This document shows, in pieces, positions 7,120-15,623 of a stretch of DNA of 33,250 nt. Location of the stretch: positions 1 through 33,250 of the IMG/VR virus record IMGVR_UViG_3300009165_000016; one strand, given 5' to 3'. Within the stretch, counting starts at the first letter, position 1. Each line of letters begins with the position of its first letter. A program made the translations under genes and the position numbers. This DNA is from a virus. The notes below the pieces were generated by a model. The model saw nothing but the letters and a program-made list of their open reading frames with translations, did not search any database and was not told the origin of the DNA.

Positions 7120-7839
7120 ATGCCATTACCCCAAATTGCGACTCCTTCGTATACTTTAGAACTTCCATCAATTAAGAAGGAGATAAAATATAGACCATTC
7201 CTTGTCAAGGAAGAAAAAATCTTGATCATTGCGATGGAAAGTGAGGATTCTAAGCAAATTGCTGATGCAGTTAAAAATGTAATTAGCAATTGTATTCTTA
7301 CCAAAGGAGTTAAAGTCGATCAACTCTCTACATTTGATATTGAGTATTTGTTTTTGAATATCCGTGGAAAGTCTGTTGGTGAAACAGTTGATGTTTTAAT
7401 CACATGTCCAGATGATGGAAAAACTCAAGTTCCGATTAGCATTAATCTTGATGATATTCGAGTTGTTGTAAATGAGAATCATTCTAGAGATATTAAACTG
7501 GATGATAGTTTGACATTAAGAATGAAATATCCATCCATGCAAGAGTTTGTTAAAACCAATTTTGGAAATGACTTCAACATTACAGTCGATCAAACGTTTG
7601 ATCTGATTGTTTCATGTATTGAGCAAGTTTATAGTGAAGAAGAGTCTTGGACAGCATCTGATTGTACTAAAAAAGAACTTTCGGATTTCATTGAGCAGTT
7701 GAGTTCAAAACAGTTTAAGCAAGTTGAAAAGTTTTTTGAAACTATGCCAAAACTTTCTCACACATTAAAAGTGAAGAATCCAAACACAGGAGTTGAAAGT
7801 GAAGTTCTATTGGAGGGATTATCAAGTTTTTTCGCCTAG
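7120..7839 (+). CDS. 26: gp26-like baseplate hub / tail assembly protein
   Basis: 239-residue protein of the T4 gp26 baseplate family. The signature N-terminus MPLPQIATPSYTLELPS leads into KKEIKYRPFLVKEEKILI, followed by helical segments. In T4, gene 26 works in hub assembly and precedes gene 51, as here. ATG 7120 is preferred to GTG 7114 because the family normally starts at MPLP, although the TAGGTG sequence at 7111-7116 is close to it. The last codons hold a slippery heptamer T TTT TTC (7827-7833), with an upstream GGAGGG and a downstream hairpin, so a fraction of ribosomes may shift to -1 and make a 298-residue gp26-gp51 fusion. This resembles the paired tail assembly chaperones (gpG/gpGT) of other tailed phages. 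Confidence 0.92.
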   Translation: MPLPQIATPSYTLELPSIKKEIKYRPFLVKEEKILIIAMESEDSKQIADAVKNVISNCILTKGVKVDQLSTFDIEYLFLNIRGKSVGETVDVLITCPDDGKTQVPISINLDDIRVVVNENHSRDIKLDDSLTLRMKYPSMQEFVKTNFGNDFNITVDQTFDLIVSCIEQVYSEEESWTASDCTKKELSDFIEQLSSKQFKQVEKFFETMPKLSHTLKVKNPNTGVESEVLLEGLSSFFA

Positions 7840-7866
7840 GGATGGCTCATGAAAATCTTGAGTCAT
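7812..7866 (+). promoter_or_regulatory. Predicted -1 programmed ribosomal frameshift signal (gp26 to gp51)
   Basis: Three elements are arranged as in E. coli dnaX. GGAGGG at 7812-7817 is an internal Shine-Dalgarno sequence. Nine bases later comes the heptamer T TTT TTC at 7827-7833, in the gp26 frame as X XXY YYZ. After an 8-base spacer, a hairpin pairs 7842-7849 with 7859-7866 (8 bp, one G-U pair, 9-base loop). A -1 shift reads TTT TTT CGC CTA GGG ATG and enters the gp51 frame without meeting a stop. Confidence 0.75.
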
Positions 7867-8015
7867 ATTATAAAACTAACTTTGCTCTCATTCAGCACCA
7901 TAAATATTCATTGACTGAAATCGAAAATATGATACCGTGGGAGAGAGAAGTTTATATTGCCCTTCTTAAACAATACATCGAAGAAGAAAACATAAAGAAC
8001 GGTACAAATGGCTGA
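7842..8015 (+). CDS. 51: gp51-like hub assembly protein, likely made as gp26 frameshift extension
   Basis: 57-residue frame resembling the small protein annotated as gp51 (baseplate hub assembly catalyst) in T4-like cyanophages; characteristic parts are LIQHHKYSLTEIENMIPWER and a helical acidic C-terminus. The PWER-x-xY pattern also recalls the T domain of tail assembly chaperones. ATG 7842 is a poor independent start: the nearest purine-rich stretch (TAGGG) touches the ATG, and GGAGGG lies 24 bases away. The upstream frame is joined by the -1 frameshift signal in gp26, so the main product may be a gp26-gp51 fusion. Its 3' end overlaps the next gene by eight bases. T4 gp51 is much longer (249 residues from memory), so homology to the T4 protein is uncertain. 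Confidence 0.8.
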   Translation: MAHENLESYYKTNFALIQHHKYSLTEIENMIPWEREVYIALLKQYIEEENIKNGTNG

Positions 8016-9735
8016 ACAAGTAGCTCCCGAAAATGTTGAAAGATCTGGAATTGATCCAACTAAGGGATCTATTTTGTCTCAAGATGCTAGAAATGATCTA
8101 TTCAGAAGATTTACAGTCGAATCTTCTGTTTTTAGAAATCAACTTACATCTTTAGAAAGTACAAAGAGAGAAGAAGACTTAAAAAATACTTCTGCTATTC
8201 AAGAGCAGGAACAAATCCTTGTTGGTGTTAATTCGAATATTCAGTCCCTAAGAGAAGACATTGGAAGATTAGGGACAGGTCTTGCTAGCATCGCACTTCT
8301 TCTCCAACAAGACAGTGCTGAAGAGCAATCAAGAACTAGAGCAGAACAAGAAAGGCAAAGAAGGTTAGCAGAACAACAAATAAGAATTGGAAAAGAAAAT
8401 GAAATAGAAGAAAGAATACAGAATGCTATTTTGGAACCTGTGCAGAGATTGGTTCCAAAAGTAGATGATATTTTTGGAAATATTGGTAGAGCACTTGGAA
8501 TTTTATTTGGTGGTTGGTTAACTAATCAAGTTGTCCAAGCAATAAGAGCATCTGAAGAAAATAATACAAAATTATTCAACGATATTAAATTCAATATTAT
8601 TAAGAATCTGGCAATTGTTGGTGGAGGTTTATTTGCAATCAGAGCAGGATTTTCTCTTATTGGTAGAACGATTAAATCTATTGCATCTGGACTAACCAGA
8701 TTACTCATTGCAAAACCACTTGCGATTGCTGCAGCATTACTTCCTCGGGTTGGATCTGGCGGTGGAGGAGGAAAACCTTCTGGTGGAAAACCTTCTGGTG
8801 GGGGAGGAATGCTTGGATTAATTGGTAGTGTAATAACTGGGGTCACTGGAGCACTGAATTTTTTAAATGGTGAAAATGTTGATGCTGCTCTTGCTGCATT
8901 GTCATTTGTTCCTGGTGGTGGAATATTTAAACTTGCTAGAGTTGCTGCTGGAACTGTATTTACACTTGATCAAATTGCAGAAGCACTTGGTAAAAACTTT
9001 ACTGGTGCAGATCCAAAACTTTTAGAACAAAAAAAGAAAGAATTAGAAGAAGCAAAAAATAAAGAAAAACAAAAACCCACTTCTTCACCTAAAATAACGC
9101 CTACTTCAACTCCTACACCACCAGCACCTGCTCCATCATCAACTCCCACATCATCAGAACCTGCAGCAGCACCAACTCCTACACCACCAGCACCTACAGC
9201 ACAACCTCAGACACCAATGATGGGTGAGCAGAAACCATCAACTCCTGCTCCAAGTCCTGATATGGTTTCTAAGTTTGAGCAAGCATGGCAATATAGAAAC
9301 AATCCTTTTGCTAGAGGAAGAATTGAAGATGCTTGGGGCAAAATGACTCCTGACCAAAAACGACAAGCAAAAGAATGGGCATCATCAAAGGGATATGATT
9401 GGAAAGAAATGAAATTGCCAGATGCTCCAGCAGCTGCTATGGCAACACCTGCAACTCCTGCAATGATATCTGGTCAATCTGAGTCTAAACCACCTGAACC
9501 AACTGGAGCATCTCCAGCACAGATGACTCCACCTTCTAAAGAACCCACACAGGTTGGACAATTACCAGAACCAAAACCATCTTTGACAATGATTGCAACA
9601 TCAAATAATGCAAATCAAAATGCTAATCCACCAATAACAAATGGTGCATTAACTGATGTTCCATTTATCAATTCTTCAAACCCTGATAACTTCTATGTTT
9701 TATATTCACAACTAAGTTATAATGTGGTAATGTAA
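8008..9735 (+). CDS. Tape-measure-like virion structural protein
   Basis: 575-residue protein, not firmly assigned. Residues about 20-145 are charged and probably coiled-coil (QEQEQILVGVNSNIQ, RAEQERQRRLAEQQIR). Residues about 150-250 hold hydrophobic helices (IGRALGILFGGWLTNQ, NLAIVGGGLFAIRAGF), and 275-330 another Gly/Ala-rich hydrophobic segment. A Pro/Thr/Ala-rich linker follows (about 350-405), then a small charged module ending WASSKGYDWKEM. Length is near T4 tape measure gp29 (590 residues), and the gene sits where T4 has genes 27-29, so a tape measure or tail-lumen protein is the best guess. The next protein shares a similar FGGWL / FAGWI hydrophobic motif. It overlaps gp51 by eight bases and ends two bases before the next start. 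Confidence 0.85.
   Translation: MAEQVAPENVERSGIDPTKGSILSQDARNDLFRRFTVESSVFRNQLTSLESTKREEDLKNTSAIQEQEQILVGVNSNIQSLREDIGRLGTGLASIALLLQQDSAEEQSRTRAEQERQRRLAEQQIRIGKENEIEERIQNAILEPVQRLVPKVDDIFGNIGRALGILFGGWLTNQVVQAIRASEENNTKLFNDIKFNIIKNLAIVGGGLFAIRAGFSLIGRTIKSIASGLTRLLIAKPLAIAAALLPRVGSGGGGGKPSGGKPSGGGGMLGLIGSVITGVTGALNFLNGENVDAALAALSFVPGGGIFKLARVAAGTVFTLDQIAEALGKNFTGADPKLLEQKKKELEEAKNKEKQKPTSSPKITPTSTPTPPAPAPSSTPTSSEPAAAPTPTPPAPTAQPQTPMMGEQKPSTPAPSPDMVSKFEQAWQYRNNPFARGRIEDAWGKMTPDQKRQAKEWASSKGYDWKEMKLPDAPAAAMATPATPAMISGQSESKPPEPTGASPAQMTPPSKEPTQVGQLPEPKPSLTMIATSNNANQNANPPITNGALTDVPFINSSNPDNFYVLYSQLSYNVVM
8770..8799 (+). repeat. 15-bp tandem repeat, two copies
   Basis: GGAAAACCTTCTGGT occurs at 8770-8784 and again at 8785-8799, coding GGKPSGGKPSGG in the Gly-rich linker of the tape-measure-like protein. 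Likely expanded by slippage and length-neutral for the frame. Confidence 0.9.
9108..9195 (+). repeat. 22-bp direct repeat in Pro/Thr-rich linker
   Basis: An identical 22-base unit (AACTCC followed by TACACCACCAGCACCT) lies at 9108-9129 and 9174-9195, 66 bases apart, in frame. It encodes the PTPPAP-type linker. Such in-frame duplications allow easy linker-length change. Confidence 0.85.
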
Positions 9736-9737
9736 TC

Positions 9738-11615
9738 ATGGCAGCAGTATCAGAGTCTTTAAAAAAATCATCGATTAGCGTTGAAAATATTTCTAAGTCT
9801 TTATTGTCTACAAGAAAGACTGTTTCTTCAGTAAATGATTCTGTAAATAATATATCTAAGATTATTTCAACTAATACTAGAATTAAAAGAGAACTATTTT
9901 CCACATCAGAAACCATTGATGCCAGAAGAAGAGAGGCATCTAAGAGAAGGGAAATGGAAGATCAGATTGAAGCTTCAAAATTATCTTACTCTCCCGGATC
10001 TGCTATTTCTTTTGCATCCAAAGGTCAGGGTGGTCCTTTGAGTAGATTATTAGGATTTTTGGGATTTACATTTGCTGGTTGGATAGTAGAAAATTTACCC
10101 ACTTGGATTTTTATGGGTAAAGAATTTATTTCAAGAATTCAAATATTTGGTAGATCAATGTATGATATGGTAGATAATATGAGATCAATCATACAATCAT
10201 TTGGATCAGTTTTAACTAATTCATTTGATGCTATTCTGAGACTTGATTTCAATGAATTTAGTGAAGGAAGTGTTGCTAGATCTTTTGATGAATTAAATCT
10301 TGCAGTTCAGGGTTTGGGTGATGATATTACTGAAACATTTAGACTTTTCACAACACCACTTAATGAATCTGTAGAAACTGGAGAACAAGCACCCGGACTT
10401 GAAGAGGAAAGACCAGAGACAATGTTTCCTCCTATTTCTCAACCGCAAGGATCTCAACCACAAGGATCAATTACATTTACTGGACCTGAGACAACTTCTT
10501 CTGGGGTTTTAAACCCACAAGCAGCATATGCTCATCTAAGACAACTTGGAGTTTCTCATATACATGCTCTTGGCATTTTAGCAAACATAGAGGGGGAGAG
10601 TAGTTTTAAAATAGGTGCAGATGAAACTGGGAAAGGAACAGCAGGAATAGGATTATTTCAGTACACATTCCCAAGTAGAAAAAATAGATTCTTACAAGCA
10701 GTTCCTGATTATAAAACTAATTGGAAAGCGCAAATAAATTATGCCATAAAAAATGATGAAAATACTCCATTGTATTTGAAAAAACAATTCAGCACTCCTG
10801 AAGAAGCGGCTGACGATTTTATGAGAAACTGGGAAAATCCATCTAAAAGTGTTTACACTGAAAGAAGAAGAAAACATAATCAATTTATTAAGAATTTTAA
10901 AACACCAACTGATCAACAACAAAAACCTATAGTTACTCCACAAACTCAAACTTCCCCACCACCACCTTCTCCTATACCATCTATTCCAGTCAATCCAATG
11001 ATTGGTGATCGTCTTGGTGCAGGAAGAAATCATGGTGGTGTTGACTTACAAGTAGAAGAGGGAACACCATTAAGAGCAATTTCTGATGGAACTATTGTTG
11101 ATTCGGATTTTGAAAAAAATTGGGGAAACTTTTTAGTAATGAAAGACAATATGGGAATTTATCATTTATATGGGCACATGCAGTCTGGTTATAAGCGTGG
11201 AGGACCAGTTAAAAAAGGTGAAATAATAGGTAAAGTTGGAATGACTGGAAGAACTACCGGACCTCACTTGCATTGGGAAGCAGGTACTGGATGGAATCGT
11301 AGTGTAATAACGGGAAGATTTGATGCCCTTAATAAGTATAGTAAATTTGCACCATTCAATACCCAACCAAGTAAGGATGGTAAAACAGAAACTCCTGCAC
11401 AAATCTCAGCATTACCAAAAGCGGGACAACCTGCTGCTGCAATGACTCCTGAAAGAAAAGGGTCTGAAGTTATGTTTATTGATGCTACTCAACCACAAGC
11501 ACCTCAAGTATCATATCCAGCACAGCAAGCAGGTCCACAAATTCAAGTTGATCAGTCTAAGATGTTAAATAACTTTATCAAGAAAAAACTTCTGCTAGAT
11601 TTAGCTTATACGTAA
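9738..11615 (+). CDS. Tail-associated murein hydrolase: lysozyme plus M23 peptidase domains
   Basis: 625-residue structural protein with two cell-wall enzymes. Residues 1-75 are coiled-coil; 100-135 hold a hydrophobic FGGWL-like segment (FTFAGWIVENLPTW). Residues about 258-387 resemble a phage tail lysozyme domain, with LANIEGESSF (E285, E287 candidate catalytic acids) and GIGLFQYTFPSRKNRF. A Pro-rich linker leads to an M23 (LytM-like) zinc peptidase at about 418-525: HGGVD (H432, D436), YGH (H480) and GPHLHWE (H510, H512) are all present, so it looks active. It probably opens peptidoglycan during DNA injection, a job done in T4 by the lysozyme domain of gp5. It ends TAATG, overlapping the gp27-like gene. 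It could alternatively be a second tape-measure protein. Confidence 0.88.
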   Translation: MAAVSESLKKSSISVENISKSLLSTRKTVSSVNDSVNNISKIISTNTRIKRELFSTSETIDARRREASKRREMEDQIEASKLSYSPGSAISFASKGQGGPLSRLLGFLGFTFAGWIVENLPTWIFMGKEFISRIQIFGRSMYDMVDNMRSIIQSFGSVLTNSFDAILRLDFNEFSEGSVARSFDELNLAVQGLGDDITETFRLFTTPLNESVETGEQAPGLEEERPETMFPPISQPQGSQPQGSITFTGPETTSSGVLNPQAAYAHLRQLGVSHIHALGILANIEGESSFKIGADETGKGTAGIGLFQYTFPSRKNRFLQAVPDYKTNWKAQINYAIKNDENTPLYLKKQFSTPEEAADDFMRNWENPSKSVYTERRRKHNQFIKNFKTPTDQQQKPIVTPQTQTSPPPPSPIPSIPVNPMIGDRLGAGRNHGGVDLQVEEGTPLRAISDGTIVDSDFEKNWGNFLVMKDNMGIYHLYGHMQSGYKRGGPVKKGEIIGKVGMTGRTTGPHLHWEAGTGWNRSVITGRFDALNKYSKFAPFNTQPSKDGKTETPAQISALPKAGQPAAAMTPERKGSEVMFIDATQPQAPQVSYPAQQAGPQIQVDQSKMLNNFIKKKLLLDLAYT

Positions 11616-12937
11616 TGTCAACTAAAAAGTCTCTATATCAAAAAGCAATTTTAGAATCAACTGATCGATCTAGAACAATCGACATTACTCAAGGTATTAT
11701 TCTGCTTGAGTATTATGAAGATATATTTTCTCCAACAATCACTGCAAAAATTAAAATCGTTAACAATGGGAACGTAATTTCTCCTGCTGGGGGTGGTGGA
11801 GCTTCTGGAAAACAAAGTATCTACAATGGTTTACCTCTAAGAGGTGGGGAAAGAATCTCCTTAAAAATTTCTGGAAATTCATCTACAAATCCAGGATTAG
11901 ACTTTTCAAAAAAAGATGACTATCTTTATGTTTCGAGTATTACTGATGTAATTTCCGAAACTAACAGAGAATCGTTCACATTACATTTAGTTTCAAGAGA
12001 AGCAATCAGTAATGAAACTGCAAGAGTTTATGAAAAATTTCCAACTGATTTTAAAATTAATCAGTCGGTAACTAAAATACTAACAGAAACTTTAAAGACA
12101 AGAAAGATTGGAAAAATTGATACTTCATCAAACAAATATGGATTTATTGGCAATTTAAGAAAACCTTTTACTGTTTTAGTTTGGTTAGCATCAAAAGCAG
12201 TTTTTGCAAAATCTGCAGGATTTTTGTTTTATCAAAATAAAGATGGATTTCAGTTTAGGGCAATTGATGAATTAATTAAACAACCTGCAAAAGCAAGTTA
12301 TACCTATACCGAAGCGCAAGCATCTTATGATGATAGTGGCAACAAAATCAATAATGATTTTAAGATTCTAAATTACTACACTGATAAAAATCAAAATCTA
12401 CTTGAAAATCTTAGATTAGGAACTTATTCCAGTTATGGACTATTTTTTAACCCACTGAATGGAAAGTTGGTTACACCTACTTATGATATAGATGATTATT
12501 CTGGTTCTAAAAGTGAAAGTTTAGGAAATCGTATTTCTAAAAATAAACTTTTACCTCCACTATCTGATAACTCATCTAAAAACTTAGGTGAGGTCCCAAC
12601 AAGAATTATAACTGCGGTTCTTGATGTTGGATCCATGGAAAAAGGAGTGTCTAGAAAATTAAATGCAAATCCTGCTGAGTTCCAATCACAATCACTTAGA
12701 AGATACAATATGTTGTTGACGCAGGTTTTGAATATCATAGTTCCATCTAATACAAACTTAAGAGCAGGTGATATTATTCAATGTTATTTCCCAAGAATTA
12801 CTGAAGGAGATCAAAAAGAATTTGATCGTGAAACAAGTGGTCTATATATGATAAAGGAGTTATGTCATCACTTTGACGTAGAAAAATCATATACATCATT
12901 AAAATTAGTAAGAGACACTTTTGGTCAAAGGAAATAA
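11615..12937 (+). CDS. 27: gp27-like baseplate hub protein
   Basis: 440-residue protein resembling T4 gp27 (391 residues), the trimeric hub that joins tube to spike. The start KKSLYQKAILESTDRSRTIDITQGI fits the family style; the N-terminal half is beta-rich with FSPTITAKIKIVNNG and ESFTLHLVSREAI (tube-like domain), and the middle holds KPFTVLVWLASKAVFAKSAG followed by FLFYQNKDGFQF. The C-terminal part (VLNIIVPSNTNLRAGDIIQC) is a typical hub beta domain. It follows the hydrolase with a one-base overlap and precedes the gp5-like gene by three bases, so the hub genes are adjacent, unlike T4 where gene 5 and gene 27 are far apart. A short Gly-rich loop (GGGGASG, about residue 55) is unusual. Confidence 0.85.
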   Translation: MSTKKSLYQKAILESTDRSRTIDITQGIILLEYYEDIFSPTITAKIKIVNNGNVISPAGGGGASGKQSIYNGLPLRGGERISLKISGNSSTNPGLDFSKKDDYLYVSSITDVISETNRESFTLHLVSREAISNETARVYEKFPTDFKINQSVTKILTETLKTRKIGKIDTSSNKYGFIGNLRKPFTVLVWLASKAVFAKSAGFLFYQNKDGFQFRAIDELIKQPAKASYTYTEAQASYDDSGNKINNDFKILNYYTDKNQNLLENLRLGTYSSYGLFFNPLNGKLVTPTYDIDDYSGSKSESLGNRISKNKLLPPLSDNSSKNLGEVPTRIITAVLDVGSMEKGVSRKLNANPAEFQSQSLRRYNMLLTQVLNIIVPSNTNLRAGDIIQCYFPRITEGDQKEFDRETSGLYMIKELCHHFDVEKSYTSLKLVRDTFGQRK

Positions 12938-12940
12938 CCT

Positions 12941-15064
12941 ATGTTAGATCAATCATTACTTCAAAGTCATTTTATAGGAAGAGATGGATTCCGTTGGTGG
13001 ATCGGTCAGATTCCCCCAATTGATGCTTGGAAAGAGCAAAGTGAAGATGGTTGGGGATTAAGATATAAAGTTAGAATACTTGGTTATCATCCTATAGAAG
13101 ATGCAAAATTAAAGAATGATGATCTACCATGGGCGCAAGTTATGCTTCCAACTACCGCTGGAAGTGGAGGAGCAAACTACGCACAGAATCCTAAATTAAG
13201 TCCCGGTGATATTGTAATTGGATTCTTTGTTGATGGTGATAATGGTCAAATTCCCATGATCATGGGATTGATGGGAAGAACAGATCAATGGTCAACTGGT
13301 AATTTTAAATATCCATTTGAATCTTTTACTGGTTACACATCTGAAGTTGAAAAACCAAATGGTAAATTAAATCCAGACCAAACTTTAGAACAAGGTGTTG
13401 GATCTCAACCAACTCCTATAATTGCAGATCCCGCTACAGTTCAAAAAGCAAATCAACGGAATAAAACTTCAACAGTTATCAGTGCTTTTTCTGCAGTTGG
13501 TCAGGAGATTGTTTTTGCTGATACGTGTGAAGACACTTCAATGAAAACAATCAAGAACGAAGTTAATAATCTACTAAAAACTCTACAAGATGTTTCAAAT
13601 AAACTGAATAGTTATAAAGAAAAAATTGATGCAGTTGCAGATATAATTACATCAAGTATTAGTTGGATTGTTGGTAAATTATTTGATGCTCTTTATAACG
13701 CTCTCATACCATTGATTCAGAAAGGACTTGATGCAATTTACAAGTCAGTATATGCATCTGTTTTTGCTGCATCTGGAAATCCCGGTGCAGCACATCAGGC
13801 AGGAGTTGCTTCAAACGCAGTATTTCTACTTCCAGTTAAAAAGTTGGAAGAAGCAATTGCATGTGTTGCTGCTAATGTGATTAATGGTCTCAAAGAATTA
13901 ATTAAAAAATTACTTTATTCTCTTCTAGAAAATGTAAAGAAGTTTGTTACATGTGCTGCTGAACAATTTATTGGATCACTCCTGAATTCAATCATTGGAG
14001 CAATTTCTGGAGGATTGTCTTCTGCTCTTGGGGCAATTTCTCAAATTGTATCCACAGGATTTAGTGTTGCTAATTTTCTGCGTAGTGGAGTTGACCTGAT
14101 TAAATCGATTGGTGGATTGTTTGATTGCAATCAGTCGAAGGGTAAGTGTTCTGGAAAAACAAAAGAGTGGGTAATTGGAAGAGGACCGAAAGATACTTTA
14201 AATACTGACAATGTTTTCAAAAATATCTTAGATAAGGCAAATACAGCAGCTTATGCTGCACAAGATCTTGTAGGAGAAGTTTCTAAATTTCCACAAACAT
14301 TTAATGATATCAAAGACTCATTTGATATTTTTAATGGCAAATCCGAATTTCAAAGAGCAGTTGGATCGGTCAATAAATGTTTTACTGGATTTCCAACCAG
14401 TTGTGGTCCTCCCAAAATTAACATATTTGGAGGAGGTGGAGCAAATGCTACCGCAATTCCTGTCTTTGGATTTATAGAAGAAGCAAAACAAGTTATCAAT
14501 AATGTAAGAAGAACTGCAAGTGTAATTGGAGCAGTCGTTACAAATAAAGGATCTAAATATGAGTTTCCTCCATTTGTAGAAATTACTGATGAATGTGGAA
14601 ATGGATATGGTGCAATTGCAAGATCTGTAATTGATGATAAAGGGCAGGTTGTATCAATTTATATTGTTGTTCCAGGCCAAGGATACCCTGTAGGAGATAC
14701 CTTCCCATCTGGTGTAACCGACGTGTACGTTGATTCTCCCGGAATTGGATATTCTGATGGTGATACTGCATATGATAACTTAGGAAATACTTATTCATTA
14801 AAAATTGATGAAGGTGGTTCTGTCCTATCTGCAACGCCAATAAATATAATTGAAGCAACAGAACTACCAATCATCAGGATCAATAGTGAAACTGGAGTTG
14901 GTGCAATTCTAAAACCAATATTTGGATCTTTTGAAGACTTAAAGAATTCTAGAAACGAAAGAACCATGATGGACACTGCAGGAATAGAAGGTTCTGAAAT
15001 TGAATCACCCAAGATTAATAATATTCCAAGAAAAATTAAGAAAACGGTAGATTGTCCAATATAA
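12941..15064 (+). CDS. 5: gp5-like baseplate hub protein with OB fold, lacking lysozyme
   Basis: 707-residue protein. Residues about 1-130 match the gp5 N-terminal OB-fold domain: DGFRWWIGQIPPID, RYKVRILGYHP, LPWAQVMLPTT, LSPGDIVIGFFVDG and PMIMGLMG are all conserved features. No lysozyme-like domain follows. Instead residues about 210-400 form long hydrophobic helices (for example IISSISWIVGKLFDALYNA-like stretch and LLNSIIGAISGGLSSALGAI), and the C-terminal part (about 530-690) has beta-rich repeats with VVPGQGYPVGDTF and DSPGIGYSDGDT. In T4 the same polypeptide carries OB fold, lysozyme and beta-helix; here the lysozyme is in the 9738 gene and the spike in the 15066 gene. Stop and next start are one base apart. 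Confidence 0.85.
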   Translation: MLDQSLLQSHFIGRDGFRWWIGQIPPIDAWKEQSEDGWGLRYKVRILGYHPIEDAKLKNDDLPWAQVMLPTTAGSGGANYAQNPKLSPGDIVIGFFVDGDNGQIPMIMGLMGRTDQWSTGNFKYPFESFTGYTSEVEKPNGKLNPDQTLEQGVGSQPTPIIADPATVQKANQRNKTSTVISAFSAVGQEIVFADTCEDTSMKTIKNEVNNLLKTLQDVSNKLNSYKEKIDAVADIITSSISWIVGKLFDALYNALIPLIQKGLDAIYKSVYASVFAASGNPGAAHQAGVASNAVFLLPVKKLEEAIACVAANVINGLKELIKKLLYSLLENVKKFVTCAAEQFIGSLLNSIIGAISGGLSSALGAISQIVSTGFSVANFLRSGVDLIKSIGGLFDCNQSKGKCSGKTKEWVIGRGPKDTLNTDNVFKNILDKANTAAYAAQDLVGEVSKFPQTFNDIKDSFDIFNGKSEFQRAVGSVNKCFTGFPTSCGPPKINIFGGGGANATAIPVFGFIEEAKQVINNVRRTASVIGAVVTNKGSKYEFPPFVEITDECGNGYGAIARSVIDDKGQVVSIYIVVPGQGYPVGDTFPSGVTDVYVDSPGIGYSDGDTAYDNLGNTYSLKIDEGGSVLSATPINIIEATELPIIRINSETGVGAILKPIFGSFEDLKNSRNERTMMDTAGIEGSEIESPKINNIPRKIKKTVDCPI

Positions 15065-15065
15065 T

Positions 15066-15623
15066 ATGGCACGTAAGAAAGTTAATCAAGAAGCAAGGCA
15101 AATCTTTAGTTTGGGTCCAAACTTTAGAATTGATGTAAATAATGCCGCAGACACTGGCAATGAAGGCATGAATGTGTATGCTCAATATGCATACAACAAA
15201 GATAATGATGTCAATTTGCAAGCATTCACTGAGACTGGATCATTCAAACTCTATAACGATAGAGGAATTGAAATCATTGCCGGAAATAAAAAAACAAATG
15301 GTAATGTAGATATTGTCATTGCGGGAATGAATGGTGATGTTACAATCACCGCAATGGGAAATGGTGCTATAAGAATTAAAGGTAAAAATATTATGATTGA
15401 AGCAGTTGAAGATTTGGATCTTAAAGCGGGAAGAAATATCACTGCATCATCAGGATCTGGAAGAATTCTTCTTAAGGGAAATAAAATAGATCAGGATGCT
15501 TTATCTGGAAATGCAATTGCAAATACATTTGGTGTAAGAGCATTTGCTAAGTCGCCAGTTGGAGCACTTAGAGTCACTGATGTATTTGTTGGAAATGCTA
15601 CTCAAATCATAGGTATCGGATAA
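15066..15623 (+). CDS. Beta-helical spike protein (gp5 C-terminal-like)
   Basis: 185-residue protein whose middle (about residues 60-150) is a run of short beta strands with alternating small and hydrophobic residues: VDIVIAGMNGDVTITAMGNG, AIRIKGKNIMIEAVEDLDLK and ITASSGSGRILLKGNKI. This is the pattern of the triple-stranded beta-helix at the C-terminus of T4 gp5 and of VgrG spikes, so it is probably the membrane-piercing needle, working as a trimer at the tail tip. It directly follows the gp5-like gene, which lacks such a region. No PAAR-like tip protein is visible. The N-terminal 40 residues (QIFSLGPNFRIDVNN) may dock on the hub. Stop overlaps the next ATG (TAATG). Confidence 0.75.
   Translation: MARKKVNQEARQIFSLGPNFRIDVNNAADTGNEGMNVYAQYAYNKDNDVNLQAFTETGSFKLYNDRGIEIIAGNKKTNGNVDIVIAGMNGDVTITAMGNGAIRIKGKNIMIEAVEDLDLKAGRNITASSGSGRILLKGNKIDQDALSGNAIANTFGVRAFAKSPVGALRVTDVFVGNATQIIGIG

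Noticed and set aside
7899-7906. CATAAATA late-like box inside gp51
   Set aside because: It lies within coding sequence about 100 bases before the next gene; expected by chance in AT-rich DNA.
9700-9740. Possible frameshift joining the 8008 and 9738 genes
   Set aside because: The frames differ but no slippery heptamer or stimulatory structure is visible near the stop, and the next ATG lies two bases after it.
14839-14846. AATAAATA box inside the gp5-like gene
   Set aside because: Coding context, over 200 bases before the next start; used instead as a sign of the background rate.
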